Shown here in pieces: positions 8,443-16,775 of a stretch of DNA of 64,000 nucleotides. Where the stretch lies: positions 124,001 to 188,000 of the forward strand of contig NZ_JAUHTQ010000007.1 in the NCBI RefSeq assembly GCF_030418165.1, written 5' to 3'. Source of the DNA: Ureibacillus aquaedulcis (GTDB lineage Bacteria > Bacillota > Bacilli > Bacillales_A > Planococcaceae). The first letter of the stretch is position 1. Each line of letters starts with the position of its first letter. The notes beneath the pieces were generated by a model, which worked only from the letters and a program-made list of their open reading frames with translations, had not been told where the DNA came from and made no database searches. Position numbers and translations under genes: made by a program.

Positions 8443-9861
8443 TTGAATCAAAAAAGAGAAGTAAAAATCATTCCTTTATTGGTCGTTGTTCTAATAGGAG
8501 CAGTTATTTGGTTTATTCCCCCTCCAGGCGATTTACAAATTCAAGCATGGCATTTATTCGCCATCTTTGTTGCAACGATTATTGGACTTATTATAAAGCC
8601 TATTCCTATGGGGAGCGTGGCTATTTTAGCTCTAACTGTCATTACCGTGACAAAAACCTTAACACTTGAGGAAGCATTAAGTGGATTTCAAAACTCGACA
8701 ATCTGGCTAATTGTTATTGCTTTCTTCATTTCCAGAGGTTTTATTAAAACCGGGCTTGGTACACGGGTAGCCTACCTTTTTGTCCGATTGTTCGGGAAAA
8801 AAACTTTAGGATTATCCTATTCATTGATTGCCAGTGATTTAATCCTTTCCCCTGCTATGCCATCGAATACAGCGCGTGCCGGAGGAATTTTATTGCCCAT
8901 TATCCGGTCTTTATCCGAAACTTATGGCTCACGGACTGGCGATGGGACGGAAAGGAAGATTGGGGCATTTTTAACGACAACTTCTTTCCAAGCGAATATG
9001 ATTACATCCGCTATGTTCTTAACGGCAATGGCAGCCAATCCTCTAGCCGCAAAAATGGCTGAGGAAGTTGCAGGTGCCACAATTTCCTGGGTAGGCTGGA
9101 TGGTCGCAGCAATCGTACCGGGACTGATCAGCTTAATCGTTATACCATTAGTTATATATAAGCTTTATCCACCCGAGATTAAAGAAACACCTTCCGCCGC
9201 AGCGGAAGCAACGAAAAAACTCGAGGAAATGGGTCCTATAAAAAGAGAAGAATGGTACATGATCGGTATTTTCATTCTCTTGGTTGTGTTGTGGATTTTC
9301 GGATCACGCATTAATCTTGATACGACTGTTACTGCATTTATCGGTTTAGTGTTGTTACTGCTAACACAGGTGTTGACTTGGTCTGATATTAAGAGAGAAG
9401 AAGGGGCATGGGATACTTTAGTATGGTTCTCCGTTTTGGTTATGATGGCCATGTTCCTAAACAGTACTGGCATGATTCCTTGGTTCAGTGAAATGGTACA
9501 AGGCATGATTGGCGAAACGTCATGGATGCTTGCGCTTATTGTACTTGCGATTGTTTATTTTTATTCCCATTACTTCTTTGCAAGTAATACCGCACATGTG
9601 AGTGCCATGTATGCTGCATTTCTGTCGGTGATGGTGGCAGCTGGTGCACCACCATTGGTATCAGCCCTAATACTTGCCTTTTTCAGCAACTTATTTGGCT
9701 GTTTAACAAACTACGGTAGTGGACCTGCGCCTGTTTTCTTCGGGACAGGCTATGTTACCCAAGAGAAATGGTGGGGACTTGGACTTGTGATTTCCATCAT
9801 TCACATAGTTGTTTGGCTCGTTATTGGTGGAGTTTGGTGGAAAGTCCTAGGCCTCTGGTAA
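8443..9861 (+). CDS. DASS/SLC13 anion:Na+ symporter, YflS-like
   Basis: 472 aa, about 12 membrane segments. Both signature Ser-Asn-Thr loops of the divalent-anion:sodium symporter family are present: PSNTARAGGI in the first half and SNTAHVSA in the second. These bind sodium and the carboxylate substrate (malate, succinate, citrate or 2-oxoglutarate). I place the start at TTG 8443, because the perfect AGGAGG at 8427-8432 sits 10 nt upstream of it; an earlier in-frame GTG at 8425 overlaps that Shine-Dalgarno. Monocistronic, followed by a clear terminator. Plasma membrane carboxylate uptake is the likely role. Confidence 0.9.
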   Translation: MNQKREVKIIPLLVVVLIGAVIWFIPPPGDLQIQAWHLFAIFVATIIGLIIKPIPMGSVAILALTVITVTKTLTLEEALSGFQNSTIWLIVIAFFISRGFIKTGLGTRVAYLFVRLFGKKTLGLSYSLIASDLILSPAMPSNTARAGGILLPIIRSLSETYGSRTGDGTERKIGAFLTTTSFQANMITSAMFLTAMAANPLAAKMAEEVAGATISWVGWMVAAIVPGLISLIVIPLVIYKLYPPEIKETPSAAAEATKKLEEMGPIKREEWYMIGIFILLVVLWIFGSRINLDTTVTAFIGLVLLLLTQVLTWSDIKREEGAWDTLVWFSVLVMMAMFLNSTGMIPWFSEMVQGMIGETSWMLALIVLAIVYFYSHYFFASNTAHVSAMYAAFLSVMVAAGAPPLVSALILAFFSNLFGCLTNYGSGPAPVFFGTGYVTQEKWWGLGLVISIIHIVVWLVIGGVWWKVLGLW

Positions 9862-9915
9862 AAAGCATTGACTGCGGGGAGGGAATTTTCCCCTTGGGCC
9901 TCCACAGAAATTTAA

Positions 9916-9952
9916 GCTCTCGTCTCAGAGTATAGAGACGAGGGCTTTTTTT
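9916..9952 (+). terminator. Terminator of the DASS transporter gene
   Basis: GCTCTCGTCTC pairs with GAGACGAGGGC around a short loop, followed by seven T. Confidence 0.9.
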
Positions 9953-10038
9953 ACAGCGGTGAAAACACAGCTTGCAAAGAAGAATGGCCTATTCAGGGAG
10001 GATTCATGAATGGCTAATTCACATTAGATACCCGCTGT

Positions 10039-10521
10039 TCAAGAAGCAGCAGCTTGGTCAGCCTTTACACAATCAATAGCAACAACTAGTGCAATAATGA
10101 TGGCCTCCATCGCCTCATCCAATATCTGAACCTCGTAGCTATCCCCCCATGTGAACCACTTCTTGCTCACAGTACCGACAACTAACCCGTGCTGTATTAT
10201 CTGAAAATCCATGTCCCACCAGTTCCCCTGTACCTCAATACCTACTGCATCAATCGTATAGCGTGGTTTAAAAAAAGCTAACTCTTTTTTAATCGTGATT
10301 GCTTCCTTGCCATTTACCTCTACAAGAAATATCGGCAAGAAGCTAAAAACCTTTTTCGTAATCAGTGCTACTTCATCCCTTGTTGTATTCATAATGGAGA
10401 AAGTCTTTGGGATTTGCATAAAACTGCCTTCCACATAATAAACATCATTTTCCTGCTGATCTTTGACAGTAAACTTCCCACTTAGACTAAAGACCTTTTG
10501 TTTTATATAAAGCTGTTTCAT
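10039..10521 (-). CDS. LURP-one-related (tubby-like fold) protein
   Basis: 160 aa. The pattern of beta strands with YIKQKVFSLSGKFTVKD, a central FLPIFLVEVNGKEAITIKKELAFFKPRY block and a C-terminal hydrophobic helix (EAIIIALVVAIDCV) matches the LURP-one-related/YxjI family, which has a tubby-like barrel around a buried helix. The biochemical role in bacteria is not established; membrane or phosphoinositide-type binding is proposed for the fold in eukaryotes. The ATG lies behind AAAGGAGG. Stand-alone gene. Confidence 0.8.
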   Translation of the reverse strand: MKQLYIKQKVFSLSGKFTVKDQQENDVYYVEGSFMQIPKTFSIMNTTRDEVALITKKVFSFLPIFLVEVNGKEAITIKKELAFFKPRYTIDAVGIEVQGNWWDMDFQIIQHGLVVGTVSKKWFTWGDSYEVQILDEAMEAIIIALVVAIDCVKADQAAAS

Positions 10522-10656
10522 AGTGCGCCTCCTTTGATCATCTTATCCATATACCCTCACCAATTATTTCTATTTAGTACTGTATACGAATTTACTAACA
10601 AGAAAGTTCTGTTATTATCGGTCTATTTATAAAACTCCATGATTTTAAGATTTACA

Positions 10657-10692
10657 CAACGAAAATCCGCATTGTTGTTTCTAACAATGCGG
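10657..10692 (-). terminator. Terminator of the ParM/ParR-like operon
   Basis: On the minus strand CCGCATTGTT and AACAATGCGG form a perfect 10-bp stem with a 6-nt loop, followed by ATTTTCGTT. Confidence 0.8.
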
Positions 10693-10707
10693 ACTCTAAT
10701 AATCGAA

Positions 10708-11331
10708 CTACTTATTCATTTTATTAAGAAAATCCCCTAGCAGACTGTCTAAATCCACTTCTTCCTCTTCTTGAGACTGCTGCTCTTTTGAATCGACACT
10801 TTGGTTTTGTGTTGCCTTTTCCCAATCAAATGCATCTAAATCATCCAAGCGATCTAAATTATCGCCAGTCGCTGCCTCTTCAAAAGAAGGGACATAGTCA
10901 TATACTTGAGAAACATCTTCTTCCCTAGGCACAGATTCAGCATTCGAGATGTCTTCTTGTAAATACAAGGCTTCATCTATATCCAAAGAGCTGCTATTTA
11001 AGGATGCAAGCAAGGCTGTGGCACGAACCGGATCCACTAACAGTTGATAAAGTATTGTCCCTAGCAGCGCCTCCGAGTGCTCATGCTTTAACCAATCTCG
11101 CTGTGATTTACTTAGTTGATGAGGAAGAGGGATGGTAATGGTTTCCCGATTCTTTGAAACAGATTGGCCGACTCCTTGAAGCACAAACTCAGCCATTTTA
11201 CTCGAAAAATTTCTCTTCTCTGTTTCCTTTAGTTTTTGTAAATGCCTTAAAAGATGGTCAGGAGTATCAGAAGGAATACGAAATGAAATGGCTTGCCCTC
11301 TCTTGATCTCATTCTCCCTCGAGCTTTTCAT
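10708..11331 (-). CDS. ParR-like ribbon-helix-helix partition adaptor
   Basis: 207 aa. Residues about 11-55 (GQAISFRIPSDTPDHLLRHLQ...FSSKMAEFVLQGV) fit a ribbon-helix-helix DNA-binding domain: one strand, then two helices. A middle helical part follows, then a long acidic Ser/Asp/Glu/Gln-rich linker and a short amphipathic end (DLDSLLGDFLNKMNK). In ParMRC-type systems the adaptor binds centromere iterons as a dimer and captures the actin-like filament with a terminal peptide; the layout here fits. It starts 12 nt after the actin-like gene's stop, so the two form one operon ending at the terminator at 10657. Similarity is by architecture and context, so the name is provisional. Confidence 0.7.
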   Translation of the reverse strand: MKSSRENEIKRGQAISFRIPSDTPDHLLRHLQKLKETEKRNFSSKMAEFVLQGVGQSVSKNRETITIPLPHQLSKSQRDWLKHEHSEALLGTILYQLLVDPVRATALLASLNSSSLDIDEALYLQEDISNAESVPREEDVSQVYDYVPSFEEAATGDNLDRLDDLDAFDWEKATQNQSVDSKEQQSQEEEEVDLDSLLGDFLNKMNK

Positions 11332-11343
11332 AACATCACCCTA

Positions 11344-12516
11344 TTAATTCTTCACAGGTTCCGGAGACTGCTTAGGCTTTTCCGATTTTCGGATAAAATC
11401 GCTAATGAGCTTATAATAAGCATTGGCCATCATCCAGATGCTCTCTTTCTCATCCTCAAAGAAATCAATATTATAGCCATCCAAGTTATTGTTTAATGTT
11501 TTGATGTATTCTTTTAAAACGTTGGCTCCTCCACCAACAAAATAGCAGATTTCTGTTTGCGAATTTTTCTGCCATACATTTCGCAATAGGCGATACTGCT
11601 TTTTAGCGAGTTCCAGTAAGATGCGATCCGTAATATCATGGACACTTGTCCGACTTCCCTTTACCATAATGTGATTTCGATCATTTTTTCTTGTGATGAT
11701 TTCAACCACATCACGACGGCTGTCTAGTTCAATGCCATGTCTCGATCTAATTTCTTCTCTTATCGCTTCCAATGATTCCGACACGCCCAGGTTAAATCCT
11801 TGAGCCTTATCATCATCCACATTTCGATTCTTAATGACAGCGATATCCGTCGATAAGCCACCAATATCCTGAATAATAATCCGTTTGTCAATTAAATCCT
11901 TATTGATGATTTTTAGTTGATTATCCATTACCAGATTAATATAAGCCGCAAAGCCTTCTGGATAAATTTTCACTTCATTAAATTTAATATTCACTTTTAA
12001 CCCTTGGTATTTCGGTGTTACCAGGAATTCAACCTGATGGACGGAGCCTACCAATTTTGAGCGGTAGCCAGCATCCTTCCCTTCCTTCACTTCGCGTAAA
12101 GGAAGTCCCGTGCCAAGTGTGTAATTTGCATCGATTACATTTTTTGTTCGCGGGAAATAACTTGTATTTTTTTCGTTAACCGCATCTAACGCTAAAGTAG
12201 CAAAAAGCATAATCAATGTTTGATCTTCCTCGGATTTGGCGCTGCCTGGATCCAATTCAGTTGCATTGCTGCTCTTTGTAGCCAAATTCCCTACTCGATA
12301 GATCGCATTATTTTCTTTCAAAGCCGGGGAGTGCACCTTGATATGAATTCCTTCCAGCGGGTTTTTCGTATCTAGTTCTTCTATTCCAATTACCGGGCGA
12401 TCTTCTGTATCCCTTGCAACAATATTAGGAATATTTAATTCATATTCCATCTCACCAAAAATTGCCTTTATGGAGTCATTACCAACATCTACAGCTGCAG
12501 TTCGAGAGCTAATCAT
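11344..12516 (-). CDS. ParM/Alp-type actin-like plasmid segregation protein
   Basis: 390 aa actin/Hsp70-fold ATPase. Phosphate-1 motif VDVGNDSIKAI near the N-terminus, phosphate-2 motif QDIGGLSTDIAVI in the middle and the adenosine motif YFVGGGANVLKEYI near residue 340 are all present, as in ParM/StbA and Alp proteins that polymerise and push sister plasmids apart. I place the start at ATG 12516, which has AAGGGA seven nt upstream; an ATG six codons earlier lacks a ribosome site. The upstream region carries phased GTWWAC repeats, as expected for a parC centromere that also autoregulates the operon. Unusual because all surrounding genes are chromosomal. Confidence 0.85.
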   Translation of the reverse strand: MISSRTAAVDVGNDSIKAIFGEMEYELNIPNIVARDTEDRPVIGIEELDTKNPLEGIHIKVHSPALKENNAIYRVGNLATKSSNATELDPGSAKSEEDQTLIMLFATLALDAVNEKNTSYFPRTKNVIDANYTLGTGLPLREVKEGKDAGYRSKLVGSVHQVEFLVTPKYQGLKVNIKFNEVKIYPEGFAAYINLVMDNQLKIINKDLIDKRIIIQDIGGLSTDIAVIKNRNVDDDKAQGFNLGVSESLEAIREEIRSRHGIELDSRRDVVEIITRKNDRNHIMVKGSRTSVHDITDRILLELAKKQYRLLRNVWQKNSQTEICYFVGGGANVLKEYIKTLNNNLDGYNIDFFEDEKESIWMMANAYYKLISDFIRKSEKPKQSPEPVKN

Positions 12517-12643
12517 GTAATCATCCCTTTTCATTTTATTGTTAGATTGTTAAAGGATAATTTTGTGAATCCCTTATACCTATATAAAGGTTATAGAAGT
12601 TTATTTGCTACTTCAATGCGGTTTGCCGAAAAGAAATACAACT

Positions 12644-12808
12644 GTAAACACCTCGTAAACTGTGGCTATTTGTAGACATTTCCGTAATCTTTAGTAACAA
12701 ATCCGTATACACCCAATAGCATCAACATGTACACACTTTCGTTTACATGTATACGTAATTGTTTACTGTTCGTTTACTCTTCGTATACTTGTAAACATTT
12801 GTGTAAAC
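12644..12808. repeat. Candidate parC centromere: phased GTWWAC iterons
   Basis: Hexamers GTAAAC, GTATAC, GTTTAC and close variants start at 12644, 12655, 12672, 12684, 12694, 12705, 12729, 12741, 12749, 12761, 12772, 12783, 12791 and 12803. Most adjacent starts are 10-12 nt apart, about one helical turn. GTWWAC is self-complementary in its outer bases, fitting a dimeric ribbon-helix-helix protein. The array lies 128-292 nt upstream of the ParM-like start. Confidence 0.7.
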
Positions 12809-12984
12809 AAGTTAATTTCTTCCACTTGAATGTCCCCTTATTTCTATTTCTTTAAAAAAGAAAGACACCTTATCAGGGACAATTTATTCGGAATTCTCTT
12901 AAAGGGATTTTTATTCGATTTCTAGAACTCTTCTAGAAGGATAATAGATTAAGAATTATTCACGTATTAAGAAAGGAAAAAAGT

Positions 12985-13428
12985 ATGCTACATTTACAAA
13001 CCATCACAAAAGACAATTGGATAAAGGCCATCTCCCTGCGTGTTCGTGAAGATCAGCTAAAGTTTGTAGCGACAAACGCTGTATCACTAGCCCAGCTCAA
13101 TTTCCTAGATAACTTTCATGCAAAAGGAATTTACCATGGGGTGGAGATGGTTGGCTTTGCTCTGTATGGGATCGACGATGATGATCATGAATACTGGATT
13201 TATCGAATGATGATTGATCAAAACCATCAAGGGAAGGGTTATGGGGTGGAGGCCGTGAGTCTCATTATTGATGATATTAGAAGAATTAAAGAGGACCGCC
13301 ATCAAACCATCACACTTTCCTATGAACCAACAAATGAACATGCAAAGCGAATCTACGAAAAGGCTGGTTTCCAGGAAGTGGAGGGATTAATCATCTCTGA
13401 CGAACAGGTATCCCGTTTCACTTTTTAA
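12985..13428 (+). CDS. GNAT N-acetyltransferase, BltD/spermidine acetyltransferase-like
   Basis: 147 aa single GNAT domain. The acetyl-CoA binding loop QGKGYG follows the strand YWIYRMMID, and the C-terminal part has the usual NEHAKRIYEKAGF helix-turn. The order EYWIYRxMID-xx-QGKGYG resembles polyamine acetyltransferases such as BltD, which acetylate spermidine in the cytoplasm, but other amine substrates are possible. Good AAGGAAAA site before ATG; own terminator at 13438. The phased-repeat region lies immediately upstream. Confidence 0.8.
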   Translation: MLHLQTITKDNWIKAISLRVREDQLKFVATNAVSLAQLNFLDNFHAKGIYHGVEMVGFALYGIDDDDHEYWIYRMMIDQNHQGKGYGVEAVSLIIDDIRRIKEDRHQTITLSYEPTNEHAKRIYEKAGFQEVEGLIISDEQVSRFTF

Positions 13429-13437
13429 TACGATGCA

Positions 13438-13473
13438 TAAGAGCTAAGAGGATTTCCTCGAGGCTCTTTTTTA
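13438..13473 (+). terminator. Terminator after the GNAT gene
   Basis: AAGAGC...GAGGA and TCCTC...GCTCTT form a stem followed by TTTTTT. Confidence 0.8.
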
Positions 13474-13574
13474 ATTGATTCATATTTTTAAAGAATTCAC
13501 TTAATCTGCATACTCTTAACGATAAAGGGGAAAAATAAATTATTATCCTAATTATTGATTAAGGAGAATAGTAG

Positions 13575-14528
13575 ATGAAAATACGGTTTGGATATGTAGC
13601 AAATGCACTGGGATTATGGGATGCAAGTCCATCAAAAACTTTAACTTTTTCCAGGTATTCGATGCTTCCAAAGGATGAGCGAATGGAAAAATTGAAGTCG
13701 ATCACAGCACAAAACCTGCACCATACGAAAAGAATTTTGTACTACAATATCGCGCATGAAATCGAATTATACCGGTTATCGAGCTCTATTGTTCCATTAG
13801 CGACCCACCCGGAAGTGATGTGGGATTTTTATACCCCTTTTAAAAACGAATGGAAAGAGCTTGGGGAAATCATCCAACAATTTAAGATGAGAGTAAGCTT
13901 TCACCCAAATCAATTTACACTTTTCACAAGCCAAAAAGAAGAAGTAACAATGAATGCTGTAAAAGATATGGAATATCACTACAGCATGCTCAAAGCCATG
14001 AATGCTCTCCATACGGGTTTAATCAATATCCATATAGGTGGTGCATATGGGGACAAAAGCAATTCACTAATTCGATTTCATCAAAACCTTAAGCAGTTGC
14101 CAGAGGAAATTAAACGGCATATGACACTTGAAAATGATGATAAAACATATGATGTTCCCGAAACACTTGTGACGTGTGAAAAGGAAAACATTCCAATGGT
14201 ACTCGATTACCACCATCATATGGCGAACAAAGAAGAGGATGATCTTCATCTTTACTTGCAGCGCATTTTCAACACGTGGAATTCAACTAATGTTATACCG
14301 AAAGTTCACATTTCTTCGCCAAAATCCGAACAAGCGTATCGTTCACATGCAGATTTTGTTTCTTTAGACTTTGCCCTTCCCTTCCTAAAGATGGCAAAGG
14401 AGCTAAATCAAGACTTTGACATAATGATTGAAGCAAAACAGAAGAACCTTGCAATGCAGAAACTTGTAGAAGATATCTCTGCTATCCGGGGAGTCAAACG
14501 TATTTCGAGTTCATCAGTAGAATGGTAA
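13575..14528 (+). CDS. uvsE: UV DNA damage endonuclease
   Basis: 317 aa TIM-barrel nuclease of the UVDE family. It nicks DNA immediately 5' of cyclobutane dimers and 6-4 photoproducts, starting an alternative excision repair pathway. Family blocks are visible: IRFGYVANALGLWD at the N-terminus, SFHPNQFTLF, NIHIGGAYGDK, LENDDKTYDV and VLDYHHHMAN, which supply the His, Glu and Asp ligands of the metal cluster. AAGGAG precedes the ATG. With splAB 650 bp downstream it makes a UV-resistance neighbourhood suited to spores. Confidence 0.95.
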   Translation: MKIRFGYVANALGLWDASPSKTLTFSRYSMLPKDERMEKLKSITAQNLHHTKRILYYNIAHEIELYRLSSSIVPLATHPEVMWDFYTPFKNEWKELGEIIQQFKMRVSFHPNQFTLFTSQKEEVTMNAVKDMEYHYSMLKAMNALHTGLINIHIGGAYGDKSNSLIRFHQNLKQLPEEIKRHMTLENDDKTYDVPETLVTCEKENIPMVLDYHHHMANKEEDDLHLYLQRIFNTWNSTNVIPKVHISSPKSEQAYRSHADFVSLDFALPFLKMAKELNQDFDIMIEAKQKNLAMQKLVEDISAIRGVKRISSSSVEW

Positions 14529-14658
14529 ATGTTACAAACACCCTTTTGAGCTACAGGGAAATTGTCGGAGCTGGTTCTTCTGCCTTCCTTGCACAAAAAT
14601 AGATGAAACCTTTTCGATTTCACCTAAAGATGGCTTGCTATGCCTTAGTATGAATACT

Positions 14659-15036
14659 TTACTGTTTCATGTGATTCATCTCATTCATGCAATCCAGAAC
14701 AAGCGTAACTCCCTGACTAACGGAAGCACCGCCGCCTAATGCCGCAGAAACACCTATCGCTTCAAGTATTTCCTGCTCTGAACATCCATGGTCAAGACAT
14801 CCCTTTGTATGGTAGATGATGCAATACTCATCTTGGGCATGAATACTGATTCCCAATGCAATCAAATGTTTTTGTTTTTGATCTAGTGCACCATCTTTAA
14901 AGCATTCCTCTGTAAACGCGTTAAATTGGCTTACAAATTCGGGCATTTTTTCGTTAAAAACACCAAGCCCTTTTTTATATTTAATCAGTGCATTTTCAGT
15001 TGAATTACCAGCATTTAGTTCCATAATCCCAATCAC
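14659..15036 (-). CDS. Carboxymuconolactone decarboxylase-family (AhpD-like) protein
   Basis: 125 aa, all-helical CMD fold. The core AQDEYCIIYHTKGCLDHGCSEQEILEA carries the Glu, Cys and His of the AhpD-like proton-relay motif, with a second Cys nearby that could form a redox disulfide. Such proteins are peroxidase partners or small decarboxylases; the true substrate is unknown. It is transcribed against uvsE and splAB and lies near ahpCF, which fits an oxidative-stress role by context only. Confidence 0.85.
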   Translation of the reverse strand: MIGIMELNAGNSTENALIKYKKGLGVFNEKMPEFVSQFNAFTEECFKDGALDQKQKHLIALGISIHAQDEYCIIYHTKGCLDHGCSEQEILEAIGVSAALGGGASVSQGVTLVLDCMNEMNHMKQ

Positions 15037-15182
15037 TCCTTCTTATTTATGACAGCCAATTTATTATGAACCAATTAGTAACCATTTATTTATTGCTGTT
15101 TTACACTTTCCATAATTCAGCAATCATAACTGCAGCCATAATAGGGATAATAGTAAGGACTATAAAAATTGAAGGTGATGGA

Positions 15183-15434
15183 ATGGAAATGCAAAATTAT
15201 CAAGCTGGAGATATTGTCTACGTTTTCTATAGAAATCCTCATACCCAGGATGTAGCGAATGTGCAATCTGCAGCGATTGTTAATAACCCTCAGAAAGAGG
15301 ATGAATTAGCTTTGTTTCTGTATGAAACATATTACCCGCTATCAAATGAAATGGCTGTCTACTCTACGGAAGAAGAGGCGAACCAGGCCTATGATTACTA
15401 CTATGGGGATGAATCGGAAGGGCTTATTCAATGA
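15183..15434 (+). CDS. splA: SplA, transcriptional regulator of spl operon
   Basis: 83 aa, matching the roughly 79 aa Bacillus SplA. It opens with YQAGDIVYVFYRNPHTQDVANVQ and ends with a Tyr-rich EEANQAYDYYYG segment. In Bacillus SplA lowers splB expression in the forespore. I place the start at ATG 15183, behind AAGGTG; an open frame extends 39 codons upstream, but it encodes an unrelated hydrophobic stretch that overlaps the leader. Its stop overlaps the splB ATG (ATGA), so translation is coupled. A sigma-G promoter was sought but not convincingly seen. Confidence 0.88.
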   Translation: MEMQNYQAGDIVYVFYRNPHTQDVANVQSAAIVNNPQKEDELALFLYETYYPLSNEMAVYSTEEEANQAYDYYYGDESEGLIQ

Positions 15435-16459
15435 ATAACCCATTTACGCCCAGACTCGTCTATTTTGAACCTGCTGCATTAGAGTACCCTTTGGGAATAG
15501 AGTTATATGAAAAATTCAAGAAGATGGATATTGAAATTCGTGAAACCACTTCACACAACCAAGTAAGAAACCTTCCCGGGGATAATGACTTTAAAAAATA
15601 TCGCGTTGCCAAATCAACACTTGTTGTAGGAATTCGAAAAACGCTTAAATTCGATACCTCCAAGCCCTCCGCAGAGTATGCAATCCCTTTTGCAACGGGC
15701 TGCATGGGTCACTGCCACTATTGCTATTTGCAGACTACGATGGGAAGTAAACCCTATATCCGTACATATGTCAATGTAGAGGAGATTCTTGAGGCTGCCG
15801 ACAAGTATATGGAGGAACGCGCACCGGAAATCACAAGATTTGAAGCTTCTTGTACATCCGATATTGTCGGAATCGATCACTTAACGCACACCCTGAAAAG
15901 AGCAATCGAACATTTTGGAAAATCTGAGCTTGGCAAACTAAGATTTGTAACAAAATTCCACCATGTTGATCACCTCCTTGATGCTGACCATAACGGAAAA
16001 ACAAGATTCCGCTTCAGTGTGAACGCCGACTATGTCATAAAAAACTTCGAACCAGGGACTTCCCCATTAGAAAAAAGGATTGAAGCGGCGGGGAAAGTTG
16101 CCCGGGCTGGCTATCCACTCGGATTTATAGTAGCACCAATCTATCTTCATGAAGGTTGGAAGGATGGGTACTTTAAAATGTTCGAGCGTTTGGATGCGGA
16201 GCTGCCTCCTGATGCCAGGGAAGACCTTACCTTCGAGTTTATTCAGCATCGCTTTACAAAGCCTGCCAAGAGGGTAATAGAGAAAAACTATCCCATGACA
16301 AAATTAGAGTTAGACGAAGAAAAAAGAAGATATAAATGGGGGAAATACGGAATCGGAAAATATATCTATCAAAAAGAAGAAGAAGAGGATATAAAGAAAC
16401 ATCTATACACGTATATGGAAAAGTTCTTCCCTAACGCAAAGTTGGAATACTTTACTTAA
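15431..16459 (+). CDS. splB: Spore photoproduct lyase
   Basis: 342 aa radical SAM enzyme that splits the thymine spore photoproduct back to two thymines during germination. The CX3CX2C iron-sulfur motif is CMGHCHYC with Cys91, Cys95 and Cys98. The conserved hydrogen-donor Cys141 is in FEASCTSD, at the same number as in Bacillus subtilis. The rest (HFGKSELGKLRFVTKF, FSVNADYVI, GFIVAPIY) matches along the full length. It overlaps splA by four nt and is followed by a terminator. Strong evidence that the host forms endospores. Confidence 0.97.
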   Translation: MNNPFTPRLVYFEPAALEYPLGIELYEKFKKMDIEIRETTSHNQVRNLPGDNDFKKYRVAKSTLVVGIRKTLKFDTSKPSAEYAIPFATGCMGHCHYCYLQTTMGSKPYIRTYVNVEEILEAADKYMEERAPEITRFEASCTSDIVGIDHLTHTLKRAIEHFGKSELGKLRFVTKFHHVDHLLDADHNGKTRFRFSVNADYVIKNFEPGTSPLEKRIEAAGKVARAGYPLGFIVAPIYLHEGWKDGYFKMFERLDAELPPDAREDLTFEFIQHRFTKPAKRVIEKNYPMTKLELDEEKRRYKWGKYGIGKYIYQKEEEEDIKKHLYTYMEKFFPNAKLEYFT

Positions 16460-16466
16460 ATATTAT

Positions 16467-16492
16467 AAGGGTGAGTATTTCTCACCTTTTTT
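16467..16492 (+). terminator. Terminator of splAB
   Basis: GGTGAG-TATTT-CTCACC hairpin followed by six T, eight nt after the splB stop. Confidence 0.85.
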
Positions 16493-16711
16493 CAGTTTAG
16501 TTGAATTCTCATTTATACAAGATTTTTAAAAATAGTTGATAATATTAAGAATTGCAAGTTTAAAATATGGGGTTTGGTAGCAAGATTATATAGGAATGTA
16601 ACGGTTTTTGCGCTAAAATAAGTCATATTTTTTCAATTTAGGACAAAAATTGTAACGTTTTGTGTCATTCCTTGACAAGATAATCATTTGTATATGAAAA
16701 TATATACATAA

Positions 16712-16726
16712 TTATAATTATTATAA
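16712..16726. promoter_or_regulatory. PerR box upstream of ahpC
   Basis: TTATAATTATTATAA is a perfect 7-1-7 inverted repeat identical to the PerR consensus TTATAATNATTATAA. It lies 50 nt before the ahpC start. A TTGACA at 16672-16677 is a candidate -35; the exact -10 is unclear because several AT hexamers fit. Predicts derepression of ahpCF by peroxide through PerR. Confidence 0.85.
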
Positions 16727-16775
16727 TTAATTTACACTTTCAAAAACAAAAATAATTCCTAGGAGGAAATATAGT

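Noticed and set aside
12644-12808. CRISPR-like array
   Set aside because: Units are 6 nt with 10-12 nt period and varied sequence; there are no unique spacers of 26-40 nt and no cas genes.
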